Assembly: GCA_934045905.1 (NCBI GenBank)
Contig: OW203769.1
Location: 19,313,705 to 19,377,704 of the forward strand
Direction: 5' to 3'
Origin: Leuctra nigra
Taxonomy: Eukaryota; Arthropoda; Insecta; Plecoptera; Leuctridae
Length of the DNA: 64,000 nucleotides
Numbering within the stretch: the stretch's first letter is position 1; every line of letters begins with the position of its first letter. The position numbers were made by a program, and so were the translations under genes. Of this stretch, positions 34,141-45,248 are shown piece by piece. The notes below the pieces were generated by a model. That model was not told where the DNA came from and did no database searches. It was given only the letters and a program-made list of their open reading frames with translations.

Positions 34141-34427
34141 TTTTTACGGAAACGGTTGGCTGAGTGGTAACGCTCTGAACTTGTATTCCGGAGGCCCTGG
34201 TTCGATTCCCGCGGCCGTCCTTCCTGACTGGGGTTTTTTCGTGGTATTTCCTCAGTCGACAGTCAAATGCTGGGAAGGTACCTACTAATAGGCCACGACC
34301 GCCTCCTTCCCACCTTCCATCCTTACCTACTCTTCACCATTATCTCCCAATCATCATCATAATCATTCATCCGTCGTCATTAGCCTCGCTGCAGAACAGT
34401 GCGACGTTAAGCCCCAGACAAAAACAA
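34141..34427 (+). mobile_element. Full-length tRNA-derived SINE (copy 2)
   Basis: A-box GGCTGAGTGGTAACGC, B-box GGTTCGATTCCCGC, body GGCCACGACCGCCTCCTTCC, tail GTGCGACGTTAAGCCCCAG. It is close to the copy at 19226-19507, including the TTTTTACGGA lead. It occupies the loop of the surrounding foldback element. Confidence 0.92.
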
Positions 34428-35394
34428 AGTTCAAGTGTAGCCAGTACACAGCGAATGAACAGACCTGTACTAGTTGTACACAAGGGTTTTGGGGTGAAAA
34501 TGGGCCGGCCAACTGTGAAATTCATATATTTACTACCTACATTGAAGAGAGGAAAATGTACTTGCTTTGCTAATGATGGTTACTATGATGTCGTGGACGT
34601 GGCAGTGGTGACGGTTTGTTCCGTTGGAGGTGCTGGTGGCCCTGATAAGGGCCTTGGTTACTATATTTAGTATATATTTACTATATTTAGCTTTTCGAAA
34701 AGCAAAAAGCTGAATGACTGGTTGCCTCTGGAATTATGACGTGTACTTTGAATACTTTGAATACAAGATATGTGTTTAATCATTTGTATTTGTAAGCATA
34801 CTTTACGCAACAGGTCCATTTATTCATCCATATTTTCAATTGTTAACTTTGTATACCTACCTAGATCTCATTGACAATCTCATGTACTTAAATATCTGTC
34901 TACTCTCAATATTTTTAAATAGTTAAACTGTTACTGTATAATATTATGTTTTAGATTTAGTTTTAAATTTAGATTGTCTAGATTATTCTCATGTTTTGAC
35001 AACTGTTTCAACTGAAACATTTGAATACTATCTAGTGGAGCGGTCGCTCCACGCCAGCCAAGTTGTACGGCGCGCACACTCTCAAATAAAGGCTGGAGCA
35101 AACCCACTTTTACTGTAAGCATCAAAGTGGCATTTTCGGCCTACTGGATCTTAAAATTGGGAAATCTCACATTGTTGCGATATATCTTAATTTCGAGCTA
35201 TGGCCCACCCTACAACATATACCAAATTTGGGAACAATAGGTTACGCCCTTTGCACGCTAGAGGGCCGTGAAAACAGTGTTTTAGGGCGGTTTTCATAAT
35301 AATAATCAGTAATAATCTCAGTAGTAGTAGTAGTAGGCTGGAGCTAAAATCCGGTAAACAGGCCACAGCCTAAACGGCTGAACCGATTGATCTC

Positions 35395-36345
35395 ACATTT
35401 TTACCACGTGTGCACTTTTGGCGTCTGATTTAACCTTCACCCCATGAATTTTTTGTGCCGCCATTTTGAAACCGCAAGTGACGTCATATCTCAACAATGG
35501 CTAGACCGATTGGAACGAAAATAGCGCCAAACGATTCAGACGGTCATCTATATGGATAATCAATAGCAACAGACTAAAATTTATGTTAACGAAACCGGAA
35601 ATGACGTCATGAAATTTAATTCATCGATTGGCATTTCGGCAACAAATTTGATCCAATTATTTTGATATTTATGTAACGTATGTTCTTTTGGGATATTATT
35701 TGACTTGATATAAAACCAACCGGAAGCCGCCATTTTGAAACCAGAAATGACATCATATCTTAATAACGTCTTAATAGATTTAAACGAAACCAACGCTAAA
35801 CAATTTAGACGGTCAACTTTATGTATTATCATCAATAATATTTGCAGTTTCCCATACTGAAACCGGAAATGACGTCACACATTTTAAAAATCGCACAAAT
35901 TTACATTTTGATGCAATAAATATACTATTTGAGACTGCTTATAATAAAATGAAATCATGTTTAAATTATAATTCAAGAGGTCAGTGATTTCAGCAGCCAT
36001 TTTGAAATCGGAAGAAACGACGTAATATCTCGAAAACTGGTTGACAGATCGGTATGAAACTAGTGCCAAACGATTCGGAAGGACATCTCTATGGAATAGG
36101 AACAGTCAAACTAGAATTTTCCTATTTATGAGGCCGGAAATGACGTCATTCAAATTTATAAATCATTATAATCCCCTCCTATACAATAAATACATATTCA
36201 GAAAGCTAAAAATGATACACATCATTTATAGTTATAAATTCTATGTGGCAGTGCAGAAAGTTCAGCGGCCATTTTGAAAACCGACGTGTTGCCATATCTC
36301 GGAACTGGGTTGACCGATTGGAATGAAACCTTTGTTTTTTTCATG
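35395..36345. repeat. Degenerate tandem array, about 265-bp units, 4 copies
   Basis: The landmark GCCATTTTGAAACCG with a following TGACGTCATATCTC or variant recurs at about 35458, 35729, 35996 and 36268. Each is followed by GACCGATTGGAACGAAA and GCCAAACGATTCAGACGG-like text. Copies are well diverged, so the array is old. Confidence 0.75.
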
Positions 36346-36456
36346 AGAATAACCAAATTGTAAAGGGTAATTTTTTTTAAAGGATTTAGTAATTGTTCAT
36401 GTGATATGTGTCACACGTAAGTTGTAAGAATAAACTAAAAAAAGTAGTGATATCCC

Positions 36457-36850
36457 CATAAAAAACACTCCGTGTAAAAATACCAGCCAAGTCTCTTCAA
36501 CTTAAAAAAAATAATGAAATCTAAAAATTCTGCACTGAAAAGTAGTGATATCAAAAAATTAGCCAAGTCAAAACTTTGTTTGAAAATCAAAAAATACTTG
36601 GCGCATCGTTTTTTTAGGGCATTATAGGTATACTATGTATATGTATATTTCATGTATAATTTATAATTGGCTTATACTTCCAAGCTATTTATGTACACGA
36701 TGCGCCAAGTATTTTTTGATTTTCAAATAAAGTTTTGACTTGGCTAATTTTTTGATATCACTACTTTTCAGTGCAGAATTTTTAGATTTCATTATTTTTT
36801 TTAAGTTGAAGAGACTTGGCTGGTATTTTTACACGGAGTGTTTTTTATGG
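36457..36850. mobile_element. Large palindromic element with about 155-bp arms
   Basis: The left arm begins CCATAAAAAACACTCCGTGT and the right arm ends ACACGGAGTGTTTTTTATGG. The arms remain nearly identical throughout, including AAAAATACTTGGCGCATCGT and its complement. The loop of about 80 bp is AT-rich. No coding sequence. Confidence 0.85.
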
Positions 36851-36994
36851 TAATTTATTACTTCGGCATATAGGTATCTCCCCGACACAGGTATTATCTT
36901 ATAGGGGAGAGAAATTACTTATTTTCCTGTATATGATTTCAATGTACTATTACCAATAAATAAATTTAAAAAAAAAAAATCAGATATTTACTAC

Positions 36995-38316
36995 AGGCTC
37001 ATTCCATTCTACTTCACCCAAAGTCGTTGCGCCTAGAATTTTGATTTTTTTTATATTTTGCACAGTTGTTCCTACATATAAGCTGATGTCAAATCTCTAG
37101 TTTCAGTTCGTTTCAAGTCGGAGTACTCAAATTACGTGTAATTAAAGATGGCGCGGACGGGAAAATCGGTGTTTTTAAGCTTCCAGGAGAAATGCTGCCA
37201 TTTCCATACTATTCAAGTTAACAGAACGATCTTTGCGGCGTTTTGTTCATAAAAGATCGGTCTATAATTATGTTATTTACAATTTTGCTGTATATGGAAC
37301 CCTTCATAATGTAATTTGCCCTCAAACTTTGACTAAAATTCTTAAATTTTTCCAATATTTGAGGCATGATTATGAATAGAAGGAAGTGATGGTTCAAATA
37401 CCCAATTTTATTTTAGTTTCACCTTATATGTTAGAATAGATTTTCACACTTCATTGTTAGTTTTTATTAATTGTTTTTTACCAAAAAAAAGTCAAAACCC
37501 TAAAAAGTACAATTTTTGGTCCCATTTTCCTCAGGCGGGGGACCAGATAAAAATTTCCGCTTAACGGCAAAATAACCAGCATTACTTGATGTATAATTGC
37601 TGCAAGTTTGGACTTGTTTTTTTAACGGGTGCGGAAATGCATTTTCGCACCTGGAAATGCACGCGAAAATTCATTTCCACACCCGTTAAAAAAACAAGTC
37701 CAAACTAGCAGCAATTATACATCAAGTAATGCTGGTTATTTTGCCGTTGAGCGCAAATTTTTATCTGGTCCCCCACCTGAGGAAAATGCGACCAAAAATG
37801 GTACTTTTTAGGGTTTTAACTTTTTTTTGGTAAAAAACGATTAATAAAAACTAACATTGAAGTGTGAAAATCTATTCTTACATATAAGGTGAAACTAAAA
37901 TGAAATTGGGTGTTTGAACCATCACTCCCTTCTATTCATAATCATGCCTCAAATATTGGAAAAATTTAAGAATTTTAGTCAAAGTTTGAGGGCAAATTAC
38001 ATTATGAAGGGTTCCATATACAGCAAAATTGTAAATAACATAATTATAGACCGATCTTTTATGAACAAAACGCCGTAAAGATCGTTCTGTTAACTTGAAT
38101 AGTATGGAAATGGCAGCATTTCTCCTGGAAGCTTAAAAACACTGATTTTCCCGTCCGCGCCATCTTTAATTACACGTAATTTGAGTACGCCGACTTGAAA
38201 CGAACTTAAACTAGAGATTTGATATCAGCTTATATGTAGGAACAACTGTGCAAAATATAAAAAAAATCAAAATTCTAGGCGCAACGACTTTGGGTGAAGT
38301 AGAATGGAATGAGCCT
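36995..38316. mobile_element. 1.3-kb near-complete palindrome (long-arm foldback element)
   Basis: The left end AGGCTCATTCCATTCTACTT mirrors the right end AAGTAGAATGGAATGAGCCT. The whole element folds about a centre near 37656, where CGGGTGCGGAAATG meets CATTTCCACACCCG. Arms are about 660 bp, with only scattered mismatches by eye. No transposase frame is seen, so it is non-autonomous or a foldback of unknown superfamily. Confidence 0.88.
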
Positions 38317-38609
38317 ACAGAGAGTTCAAGAGAATCATTAATTAAAACACTTGTTGAATTACTTTTGGTTTGTGGTTGTGGAATTTGTGGGAATTAGTGA
38401 AATTAAAGGCATGGCATTTCGTGAAATGAATTATAACTTGATTGGCGTAACATCCGGAGTCAGTAAAAAAGTAGAAAAATTGACTTATGTATAACATTAG
38501 TGAATTTATTTATTTATTGTAAAATGCATTGGCAAGATTCAAGAGTCCCTCTCTATTTAATATTTAGTTGGTCGTGTACGTCGACTGAGTTGTGTTCTTC
38601 TTCCCGCAG

Positions 38610-38759
38610 GCTCCCCCAAGAAGCGTCAGCTCCCCCAGATCCCGCACACGCTCCAGAAGGCGCTGAAGGAGCGGGTGACGCAGGACCTGGAAGAGCGGGC
38701 GCGTATGATGAAGCAGCGCATGAAGCAGATGCAGGGGCAGAACAGGAGCGGGGTCGGAG
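38610..38759 (+). CDS. Rim: Rim exon: RIM-BP SH3-binding motif and coiled segment
   Basis: Phase 1 in after TTCCCGCAG, phase 1 out at GTCGGAG/GTACAT; 150 nt, a symmetric cassette. It reads GSPKKRQLPQIPHTLQKALK then ERVTQDLEERARMMKQRMKQ and MQGQNRSGVG. RQLPQIP fits the RxLPxxP ligand by which RIM binds the SH3 domains of RIM-BP, the link to calcium channels. The following charged stretch is likely helical. Because the exon is symmetric, skipping would remove the RIM-BP site and keep frame. Confidence 0.96.
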
Positions 38760-40500
38760 GTACATGTCATTTCATTGTCCCTTTTTACTAGCTTGCAATG
38801 CGCTCCAGTAGAAGTTAATCTTTAACTGCCTTACCCTCTTGAAAAAATTATAATGATATTTGGAAATTAATTAGCCTACATTAGGATATTAAATCTTTTT
38901 CTTTTAAGTCAATGACTTCTCATTGAAACAACACCTACTGACCATCCTGTAATATTGACAAATGACAATGTTTTTATAAAATTGTAAAATTGTATTTACC
39001 TATCCCTAACTGAAAGTTAAGGGTACTAGCTTTAAAATTTTGTAAAATAACTTAAGTTAATTTCAATATGATTTCAATTCAGAAAATCAAAATCTGAAAA
39101 AAGGAATTTTCAATTTGAGAAAAAAAGTAGCGAATTGTTATACAAAATGTATACTAATAACTTTTAGATAACAGCAGATTTTTCTCTACAAGTTTGTCAG
39201 TTCAACAAAGCCTATCTTAACGCGGCCTTGACAATCTTGCAAACGATGGATTTCTTCATTAATCTTCCTTTTCACCGCTTAATGTTATCCATTTACTGGA
39301 GAATAAACTATATATTTTCCATAGCATTTAGGTAGGTCAAAACCAAAAGTACAAATTTATTTTTATTTCACAATTGCCTGCTTCAGATGCTTGAAATTCC
39401 CGCTAGTGTATTTCTTAGAACCTGTATTGCATGTTTGCATGTTTGATGCTTGCCTGCTTGCCTGCTCACCGCTGCATGTTTTCTCTCTTAGACTGGATTC
39501 TAGTGTTGTTCGGATGCTTGTGCGTCGTTCCGTTTCACCGACTGAGAAAGAAGGTCTTCCAGGCTTCGGACCAACTGCCCACCGTAGCTTGACGCCGGAT
39601 TTACCTCTGGAATAACATGACTTACTTAGATCATAGCATTTTTTATTTATACAAAACTAGAGAAGAAAAATTGCAAGGGATTTTGTTACTCGATGGGGAA
39701 GCTTCATGAAATATTATTCCAGTAAATTAGTATAAATGAACCAAAATAATAAGAAATGTAAATTGTTTCACCCTAAATTATTAAGTTATTCAAATTTCAT
39801 TTGACATTTTGGTGTGAAAATCAGAATATTTCGGAATGATGGTGTCATTTACGACGTTATTCATTTGATGTATTCAACAAGGATGTCTCCATCGTGAGAC
39901 TTTAACAAATTATGAATGACTAATCAGTCAAATGAGTGAAAGAGTCAATGACTCAAAGAGTCAATGAGTCAAATTAGTCTAATGACTAATGAATGAGTGA
40001 TTCTATCAATCTCAAATCAATTCATAGAAAACTATGCATACAACAACCTAAAATATTATCATCTATGAGCTCAGGCACTTCTCAACTTTCATAATATTAT
40101 TCTGAAATCTAATTTGTATGAACTTCCCTATAATGTAGTACTAGTATAGACATGGAAATACATTCAGTAAACGCACTTCTTTCACCCCCCACCAAATTCA
40201 AACAACTTTTCCAGAGTTATGGGTCGTGGGGGAGGAGCCTAAACTAAGTAAATGCATGGATAAGGAAAAGGAGTGTTTTCCGAATATATTTCCATGAACT
40301 ATTTGAATATTTTTAGTTAGAATACATTTTCCCTGAACTAACGTATATTTTAAATCCAGACAAACACTTGTTTATTAATCATTTTGCTGTTTGTGTATTG
40401 AGCAAAGAATGACCGAGAAGTCTACGTTCCTTCCTAGTAGTAGTAGCTAATTGCTTGCTTCATTAGTGTGTAAACAAACAGTAGCTTTGACATTCTACCA
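38760..40500. other. Rim intron, first part
   Basis: AT-rich, with a short run of ATGAGTCAAATGACT-like direct repeats around 39910-39990. A possible exon at 39490-39610 was considered and not accepted. Confidence 0.5.
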
Positions 40501-40540
40501 ACATAACATTACTGAAGATGAGAAAATGTTGCATGAAATT

Positions 40541-40715
40541 GCTGCTTGCTTGACTAGAGTATTGCTCAAGACATATCGCAGAAGGATGAAGAATTGCTTG
40601 CATTCTGATTGGCTCGCTGCATGAACATCGCTGCTTGCTTGCCTAGAGTATTGCTCAAGATATATCGCAGAAGGATGAAGAATTGTTTCGTTCTGATTGG
40701 CTCTTTGGATGATCA
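40541..40715. repeat. Tandem duplication, about 90-bp unit
   Basis: GAGTATTGCTCAAGACATAT then CGCAGAAGGATGAAGAATTG and TCTGATTGGCTC occurs twice, head to tail, with few differences. Confidence 0.8.
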
Positions 40716-40737
40716 TTGACAGGTTTGTGAAGTCAAG

Positions 40738-41302
40738 TAGGCTTGGGCGAACCGGTTCGAAACCCAAACCGAACCGGCTTTAGATGTTCGCGAACCGAAC
40801 CCTTTCTCGCAGCGCCAATTTTAAATTTCCAGTAAACATTTTGTTGCAGTACGAAATGAAAGCTGTGATAAGAAGGCTGTTTGCCAAAGAAGCCAATGAA
40901 GAAATAGTACTTAATATAATGCAAAATGTTACAGAAACAGAAAAAATAATTTTATTTTTATTCTACTTTTCTATTTATTCAATGTTGGGAATTAATTTTA
41001 TCAAAAATAAAATGCACTTAAATGATGGGCATAAATTAGTTAATTGAGAGTAGAGTTGCACCAGGTAACAATTTAGCAAAAGTGTTGGTATGAGGTAGTT
41101 ATTACAAAGGAAGTATAAAATGCAAAATCCCCTTGTGAAAACTATGCCAAACTATGTTTGTTGTTATTCATATCATAGACTAAGTAATAAAAGATAAAAC
41201 CACTGCAGGTAAAATAGGCCAGAGGTTTGATTCGGAGGTTCGGTCAAATATTTAAAGTTCGGTTCGAGGTTCGGTTAAAAATATGAGGTTCGCCCAGCCC
41301 TA
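40738..41302. mobile_element. hAT-like element with TAGGSTTGGGCGAACC ends
   Basis: Left end TAGGCTTGGGCGAACCGGTT and right end GAGGTTCGCCCAGCCCTA are inverted repeats, and subterminal GGTTCGG/CCGAACC motifs cluster at both ends. The internal frame (40784-41047) shows no transposase motif. About 565 bp, non-autonomous. Confidence 0.65.
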
Positions 41303-41639
41303 AAGACAAAAGTGAAAAAGGCCAAAAAGCCAGTTTAAAAAGTCACTGTTGCTCTGGTGAAATTTTGAAGTTTTGATTTTGAAGTTAAAAAAATTTTGAA
41401 GTTCGTGTCACCAGATTCTTTTGTTGCGAAAAAGACACAATTTTGAAGTCATGTAGGCCATGTAGGTACCTACCTACCTACCAGATTTGAGATTTGTTGG
41501 TTTAACTATATTTTGTACACTTTTATATAGGATTTCTGATAATTTTATATAATAGGGAATATGCATGCATTTCTTAAAAACTATAATTCAAAATAACAAC
41601 ATATTTGTTGGTAAATCACACTATTTTCACGCAAAAAAG

Positions 41640-41835
41640 TGTAAATTTTCATTCATAAATATGAAATTGAAAATCGGTGTAAAGTTTGGCGGAAAAACGC
41701 CATCCCGGCCAGTGACGTTATTTATATCAACCAACAATGATGTTGCCATGGATACAATAAAATATGACATCACCCGCCTGGATGGCGTTTTCCCAACAAA
41801 ATTTACAATGATTTTTAATTTCACATTTATATTCA
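41640..41835. mobile_element. Palindromic MITE-like element
   Basis: ATGAAATTGAAAATCGGTGT and GGAAAAACGCCATCCC on the left are complementary to GGATGGCGTTTTCCC and ATGATTTTTAATTTCA on the right. Confidence 0.7.
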
Positions 41836-42033
41836 GAAAATATTCAGAAAAAGTAAAATAAAAAAAATAATAAGTATATTATTAATCCATTGTTAATCAT
41901 ACATAAAAGCAAATGCAATTATAAAGGATAAGGCTTATGAGGCCTGGGTAAGATAACGGGAATCGCAAGGTTCGACAGAGTGTTTTTTTTAATTTTGTCT
42001 TCACACTAAAATATTTTTAAAAATCAGGTAGTA

Positions 42034-42236
42034 GCGACCCATTCCAGCCTAATAGACTAAGTAATGCCACACACTAGAGTACACTATGACCTCTGGTACG
42101 ACCTAAAAGTGTTAAATACAATATTTATGGTAATTTAATCGTATTTAACACTTTGAGGTCGTACCATACCAGGGGTCATAAAGTACTCCAGTGTGTGGCA
42201 TTACTTAAGTCTATTAGGCTGGAATCGGTCACTGCT
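42034..42236. mobile_element. Palindromic MITE-like element
   Basis: The left arm GACCCATTCCAGCCTAATAG through ACACACTAGAGTAC and the right arm GTACTCCAGTGTGT through CTATTAGGCTGGAATCGGTC are complementary. The inner stem GGTACGACCTAAAAGTGTTA pairs with TAACACTTTGAGGTCGTACC. It lies about 135 bp upstream of the next Rim exon. Confidence 0.8.
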
Positions 42237-42372
42237 CTCTGATTTTTTAAAATTATATAGTGGGAAATCAAAATTTAAGAAAATCACTTTGAAGAACAGT
42301 GCGTTTCCCGTTCGCTTCGCCAGAGGCCTCTTACGGAACGAGCCGTGTGTGTTGACTGTGATTGGCTCGCAG

Positions 42373-42586
42373 GCTGGGAGCGACACTACAGCGGGCTGAG
42401 CGACAGCGACCTGCCTCGGTCGGGCGAGCGGAAGACGGTACCGAGCGGCCGCATGCGCCACTCCCTCTCCCCCGACAAGGACGTGTTGGCCGACCTGGCC
42501 GACAGCGACATCGAGAGCGTCGTATCGGCGACCAGCAGTGCCTTCTCCACTCAGTCGGAGCGACCCAGGGGCTCCCGGGGGCTCAG
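42373..42586 (+). CDS. Rim: Rim exon: conserved WERHYSGLSDSDL linker
   Basis: Phase 1 in after GGCTCGCAG, phase 2 out at GCTCAG/GTACAG; 214 nt. It encodes GWERHYSGLSDSDLPRSGER, then MRHSLSPDKDVLADLADSDI and ESVVSATSSAFSTQSERP. The WERHYSGLSDSDL motif and the ADSDIESVVSATSSAFSTQSERP block are strongly conserved RIM linker segments between the RIM-BP site and C2B. Confidence 0.96.
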
Positions 42587-43118
42587 GTACAGTCTCAATC
42601 ATAAGTGTAGCAATGAATGGGTTCAATCTAAAACCATTATCAGCAAAATACTAACTATGAAAGTGAACGTAATTTTTTTAATTGTCTAATTATAACAATT
42701 ACCACTTGACTAAACGTACATTTACAGCAAATTTACACCGAAATAAATACTGGTAGCTGTAACACGGTTACCACATCACCAAAAATACTATATTCCCACT
42801 CATTTTGCAGAATGATATATAATATAGTTAATTAACTGTCATTGCTATCCTTAATAATTTAAAGTTTAAATTCTTAACTTATATTTGCCCAACCAGTGCT
42901 ATTGACTGACTAACTAAAGTAAAACTATAAAATTAGTTTGTTTACGCTGCCAAAACCTGCCATAATTTGGCATAAGCTACACCATTATGTGCAGAAAGTG
43001 TTCAAACTTGTGGCAGGTTGCAGCCGGTTTTGACATCTTACGTGCCGGTGTTTTTTATATTTTCTGCTTGATTCTTTTAATATTCCTTCTGACTAAACGT
43101 GATTTGTGTGCATTCCAG
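42587..43118. other. Rim intron, 0.53 kb
   Basis: AT-rich, no supported feature. Confidence 0.6.
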
Positions 43119-43867
43119 CGTTGCTAGCGCTTGTACTGCTAACAATGCCACCAGCCCCCCCAAGCCCTCTCTAGCCCCTAGTTCGACCCCCCCTCAGTCC
43201 CGACGCAAGACTAGCTACACGGTCGACGCCCACTGCACCCTGATCCCGATCCCGGAAAACTCCCTCTTCCTGAAGTGTCCCTCCCCTTCCGCCTCCCGCG
43301 TTGACTTTACGACCAAGCTCGATGACTTCGATCCCGATTTCCGTCTTGATCTCAATAAAACCCCGCCGAAGTCACTGGACACGCCCCCAGCGCAAGTGAC
43401 CTCCAATCAGAGAAGAGGTCGCAACTTGAACCGGAAACTTTCCAATCCGCAAAGATCCTTAGAGAATGGCATCAACGGAGGAAGGAGTAAACATGCTGAT
43501 AAAGAAGATGAGACTAATATCAATTCTAGAAATGTCCACACCTCTATTAATAACAAAATCCTTCCTAATCATTTTAAACACCACTTTGACTCCTCGGTTT
43601 GTAGCTCGACTCTTAAGGCCCCTGCGGCGACAGAAGCCGACCCCCGTGACGACTTAACCCTGACCGCTAGTAACATGTCCGCTTGTCCGCCCCCCGCTTG
43701 TAGTTCGGACTACGGGAGCAGCACCACAGGAGGGGGAAGCAGCCAGCGGGGGATGAGCGGAGTGGGAGGGAGCGGAGGTCCGGGACAAGGGAACAGGGCC
43801 AGCGGGAAGCGGGGCACCTTCACGAGAAGTCTCTCCAATGCCGACGTGCCGCCCGACGAGAAAGCAG
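43119..43867 (+). CDS. Rim: Rim exon: long low-complexity linker
   Basis: Phase 2 in after GCATTCCAG, phase 1 out at AAAGCAG/GTCAGT; 749 nt, the largest exon here. It begins SVASACTANNATSPPKPSLA and includes LDDFDPDFRLDLNKTPPKSL, a basic patch (NQRRGRNLNRKLSNPQRS), an Asn/His-rich middle and a Gly/Ser-rich end, then RGTFTRSLSNADVPPDEKA. The last segment (TRSLSNADVPPDEK) is the RIM-like end; the middle is probably lineage-specific. Codon use in the middle is more AT-rich than at both ends, which suggests intron-derived or recently expanded coding sequence. Confidence 0.9.
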
Positions 43868-44666
43868 GTCAGTTGGTCACGAGTATTATCGAGCTCGTAC
43901 TTCGAGGAGGTGAAATGTTTTAATTACGTTTTCATTGGACCATTCATGATTCAATGTACGCATGTAGCAACGGGAAGTCAGTAACCAAGATTATCAGGAT
44001 GAAAAACAACAATCGTGATAAAAAGTTAACCAACTATTAACCCCTTCTGTACTTATGAGTTATGACGTGTCAGACCAGCCAAAATAAATAATGCATTGAG
44101 GACCAATGACGTGTCCAGCCCGCCAATTGCCGCTTTGATTTTCAATCGTTCTAGTTAACTAGATTCCTCATAGATGGTGATAGTAGTACTCATTCATTAT
44201 TGTAGTTGAAGTGTTAGAGAATGGAACTAAGAAACTTAAGTTGATAAAGTAGTGTTTTACTTTAAAATCCAAGGTTTTTAGATTAGTATTCAGCATTTCC
44301 TTCAAATGAAATGGATTTATAGTGGCCAAGTATTTTCAGAAAAATTGAGTAGGGAAGGGGTTAAGCAATCTGAATCCTCATCATTTGCGTTTATTTGAGG
44401 CCGCAATTTGGTGACTTTAGTAAATGTAGGTCTTCAAATAGGTCTGAGCAGAAGACCTTTCTTAACTCTGCTAGAATTCAGAAAAAAACTTATGGAGTCA
44501 AAAATAGTAGGTACTATAAGTAAGAAAAAAATAATTAAAAAGTAGAAAGTATTTAAGTACCGAAGTTATAATGATATTGGCATAACATTTATTGTCTCTG
44601 AAGAGAGATCGATGTTGCTGCTGTCAGGTGACAAATTTCAGAAGATGACATGACATGATGTTGCAG
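43868..44666. other. Rim intron, 0.8 kb
   Basis: AT-rich; no repeat or exon is supported. Confidence 0.6.
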
Positions 44667-44843
44667 ACGGCAGCCTGAGCGACACTGCGGTGGGCAGCCT
44701 GCACGGCCTGGAGGGCGGCACTCGTCGGGGGCGCCAGGGGGGCACCAGCAGCGGGGGAGGCGGCGGGGGCACCAAGGCCAGCGGGACGCAGTTCGTGGGG
44801 CTCGGCAAGAAGAGCAACTCCACGTCCCAGCTGTCCGCCACAG
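44667..44843 (+). CDS. Rim: Rim exon: DGSLSD and Gly-rich to KKSNSTSQLSATG
   Basis: Phase 1 in after GATGTTGCAG, phase 1 out at GCCACAG/GTAGGA; 177 nt, symmetric. It encodes DGSLSDTAVGSLHGLEGGTR, a Gly-rich stretch, then FVGLGKKSNSTSQLSAT. VGLGKKSNSTSQLSAT corresponds to the conserved VGLSKKSSSTSQLS block before the RIM C2B domain. Its phase-1 donor is shared by the two mutually exclusive exons downstream. Confidence 0.96.
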
Positions 44844-45067
44844 GTAGGACGTTGTGTTCCTCGAGGTTAATTACGTCGTTCATCGCACGCTCGGCGTTCA
44901 CAACAGAATGGTTTCAGGCAAATTGTAGGCTTCAAGATGCGAAATCATTGACATTCGCTCTATGTTAGGCGGCTACTGCAATAGCTGCAGCGCAGAATGT
45001 TCTCCCGTGTTGAAGTCTTGTTTTTCACCACTTTCTGGCTTTCTAAACCGACATATTATTCAATCTT

Positions 45068-45248
45068 ATTATAGGAACCCTACTCTGGATGACACCGGTA
45101 CTAAATATAAAAACACAATTAAAATACGGAGGCAGTAGGCAGTAGGCCTGAAGAAGACAACCGAATGCGTTGTCGAAATATTGCCTCCGTATTTTAATTG
45201 TGTTTTAATATTTAGTACCGGTGTCGTCCAGAGTAGGGTTCCTATAAT
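45068..45248. mobile_element. Palindromic MITE-like element
   Basis: Left arm ATTATAGGAACCCTACTCTG through AATTAAAATACGGAGGCA is complementary to the right arm TGCCTCCGTATTTTAATTGT through AGGGTTCCTATAAT. The loop carries GCCTGAAGAAGACAACCGAA. Arms are about 65 bp with few mismatches. Confidence 0.85.

Larger units (their letters stand above)
33847..34515. mobile_element. Foldback element carrying two later insertions
   Basis: The left arm starts CAGTTGGCAGGTCCATTTTC and contains ATGTACAACTAGTAC; it resumes as AGGTCTGTTCATTCGCT after an insertion. The right arm holds the complements (AGCGAATGAACAGACCTGTA, CTAGTTGTACACAAGG, GAAAATGGGCCGGCCAACTG) without interruption. The left arm is split by a hairpin MITE (33899-34028) and the loop holds a SINE (34141-34427). 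Confidence 0.8.
33001..38609. other. Rim intron upstream of the RIM-BP-motif exon, 5.6 kb
   Basis: No exon was recognised; any cassette here would need to be phase 1 to 1. The intron is built largely of repeats: family B MITE, SINE pieces, a nested foldback (33847-34515), a degenerate tandem array (35395-36345) and two large palindromes (36457-36850, 36995-38316). Confidence 0.7.

Noticed and set aside
39490..39615. Possible extra Rim exon (LDSSVVRMLVRRSVSPTEKE... ending in a stop)
   Set aside because: The frame that reads plausibly needs a phase-2 entry at TCTCTTAG, but the upstream exon leaves phase 1. A later acceptor (CTTCCAG before GCTTCGG) would fit phase 1 but gives only about 17 residues and a stop with no RIM similarity. 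It could be an alternative terminal exon, but I cannot support it.
40784..41047. 87-residue ORF as transposase
   Set aside because: It lies inside the hAT-like element 40738-41302 but has no hAT dimerisation or catalytic motif, and the element is too short to encode one.
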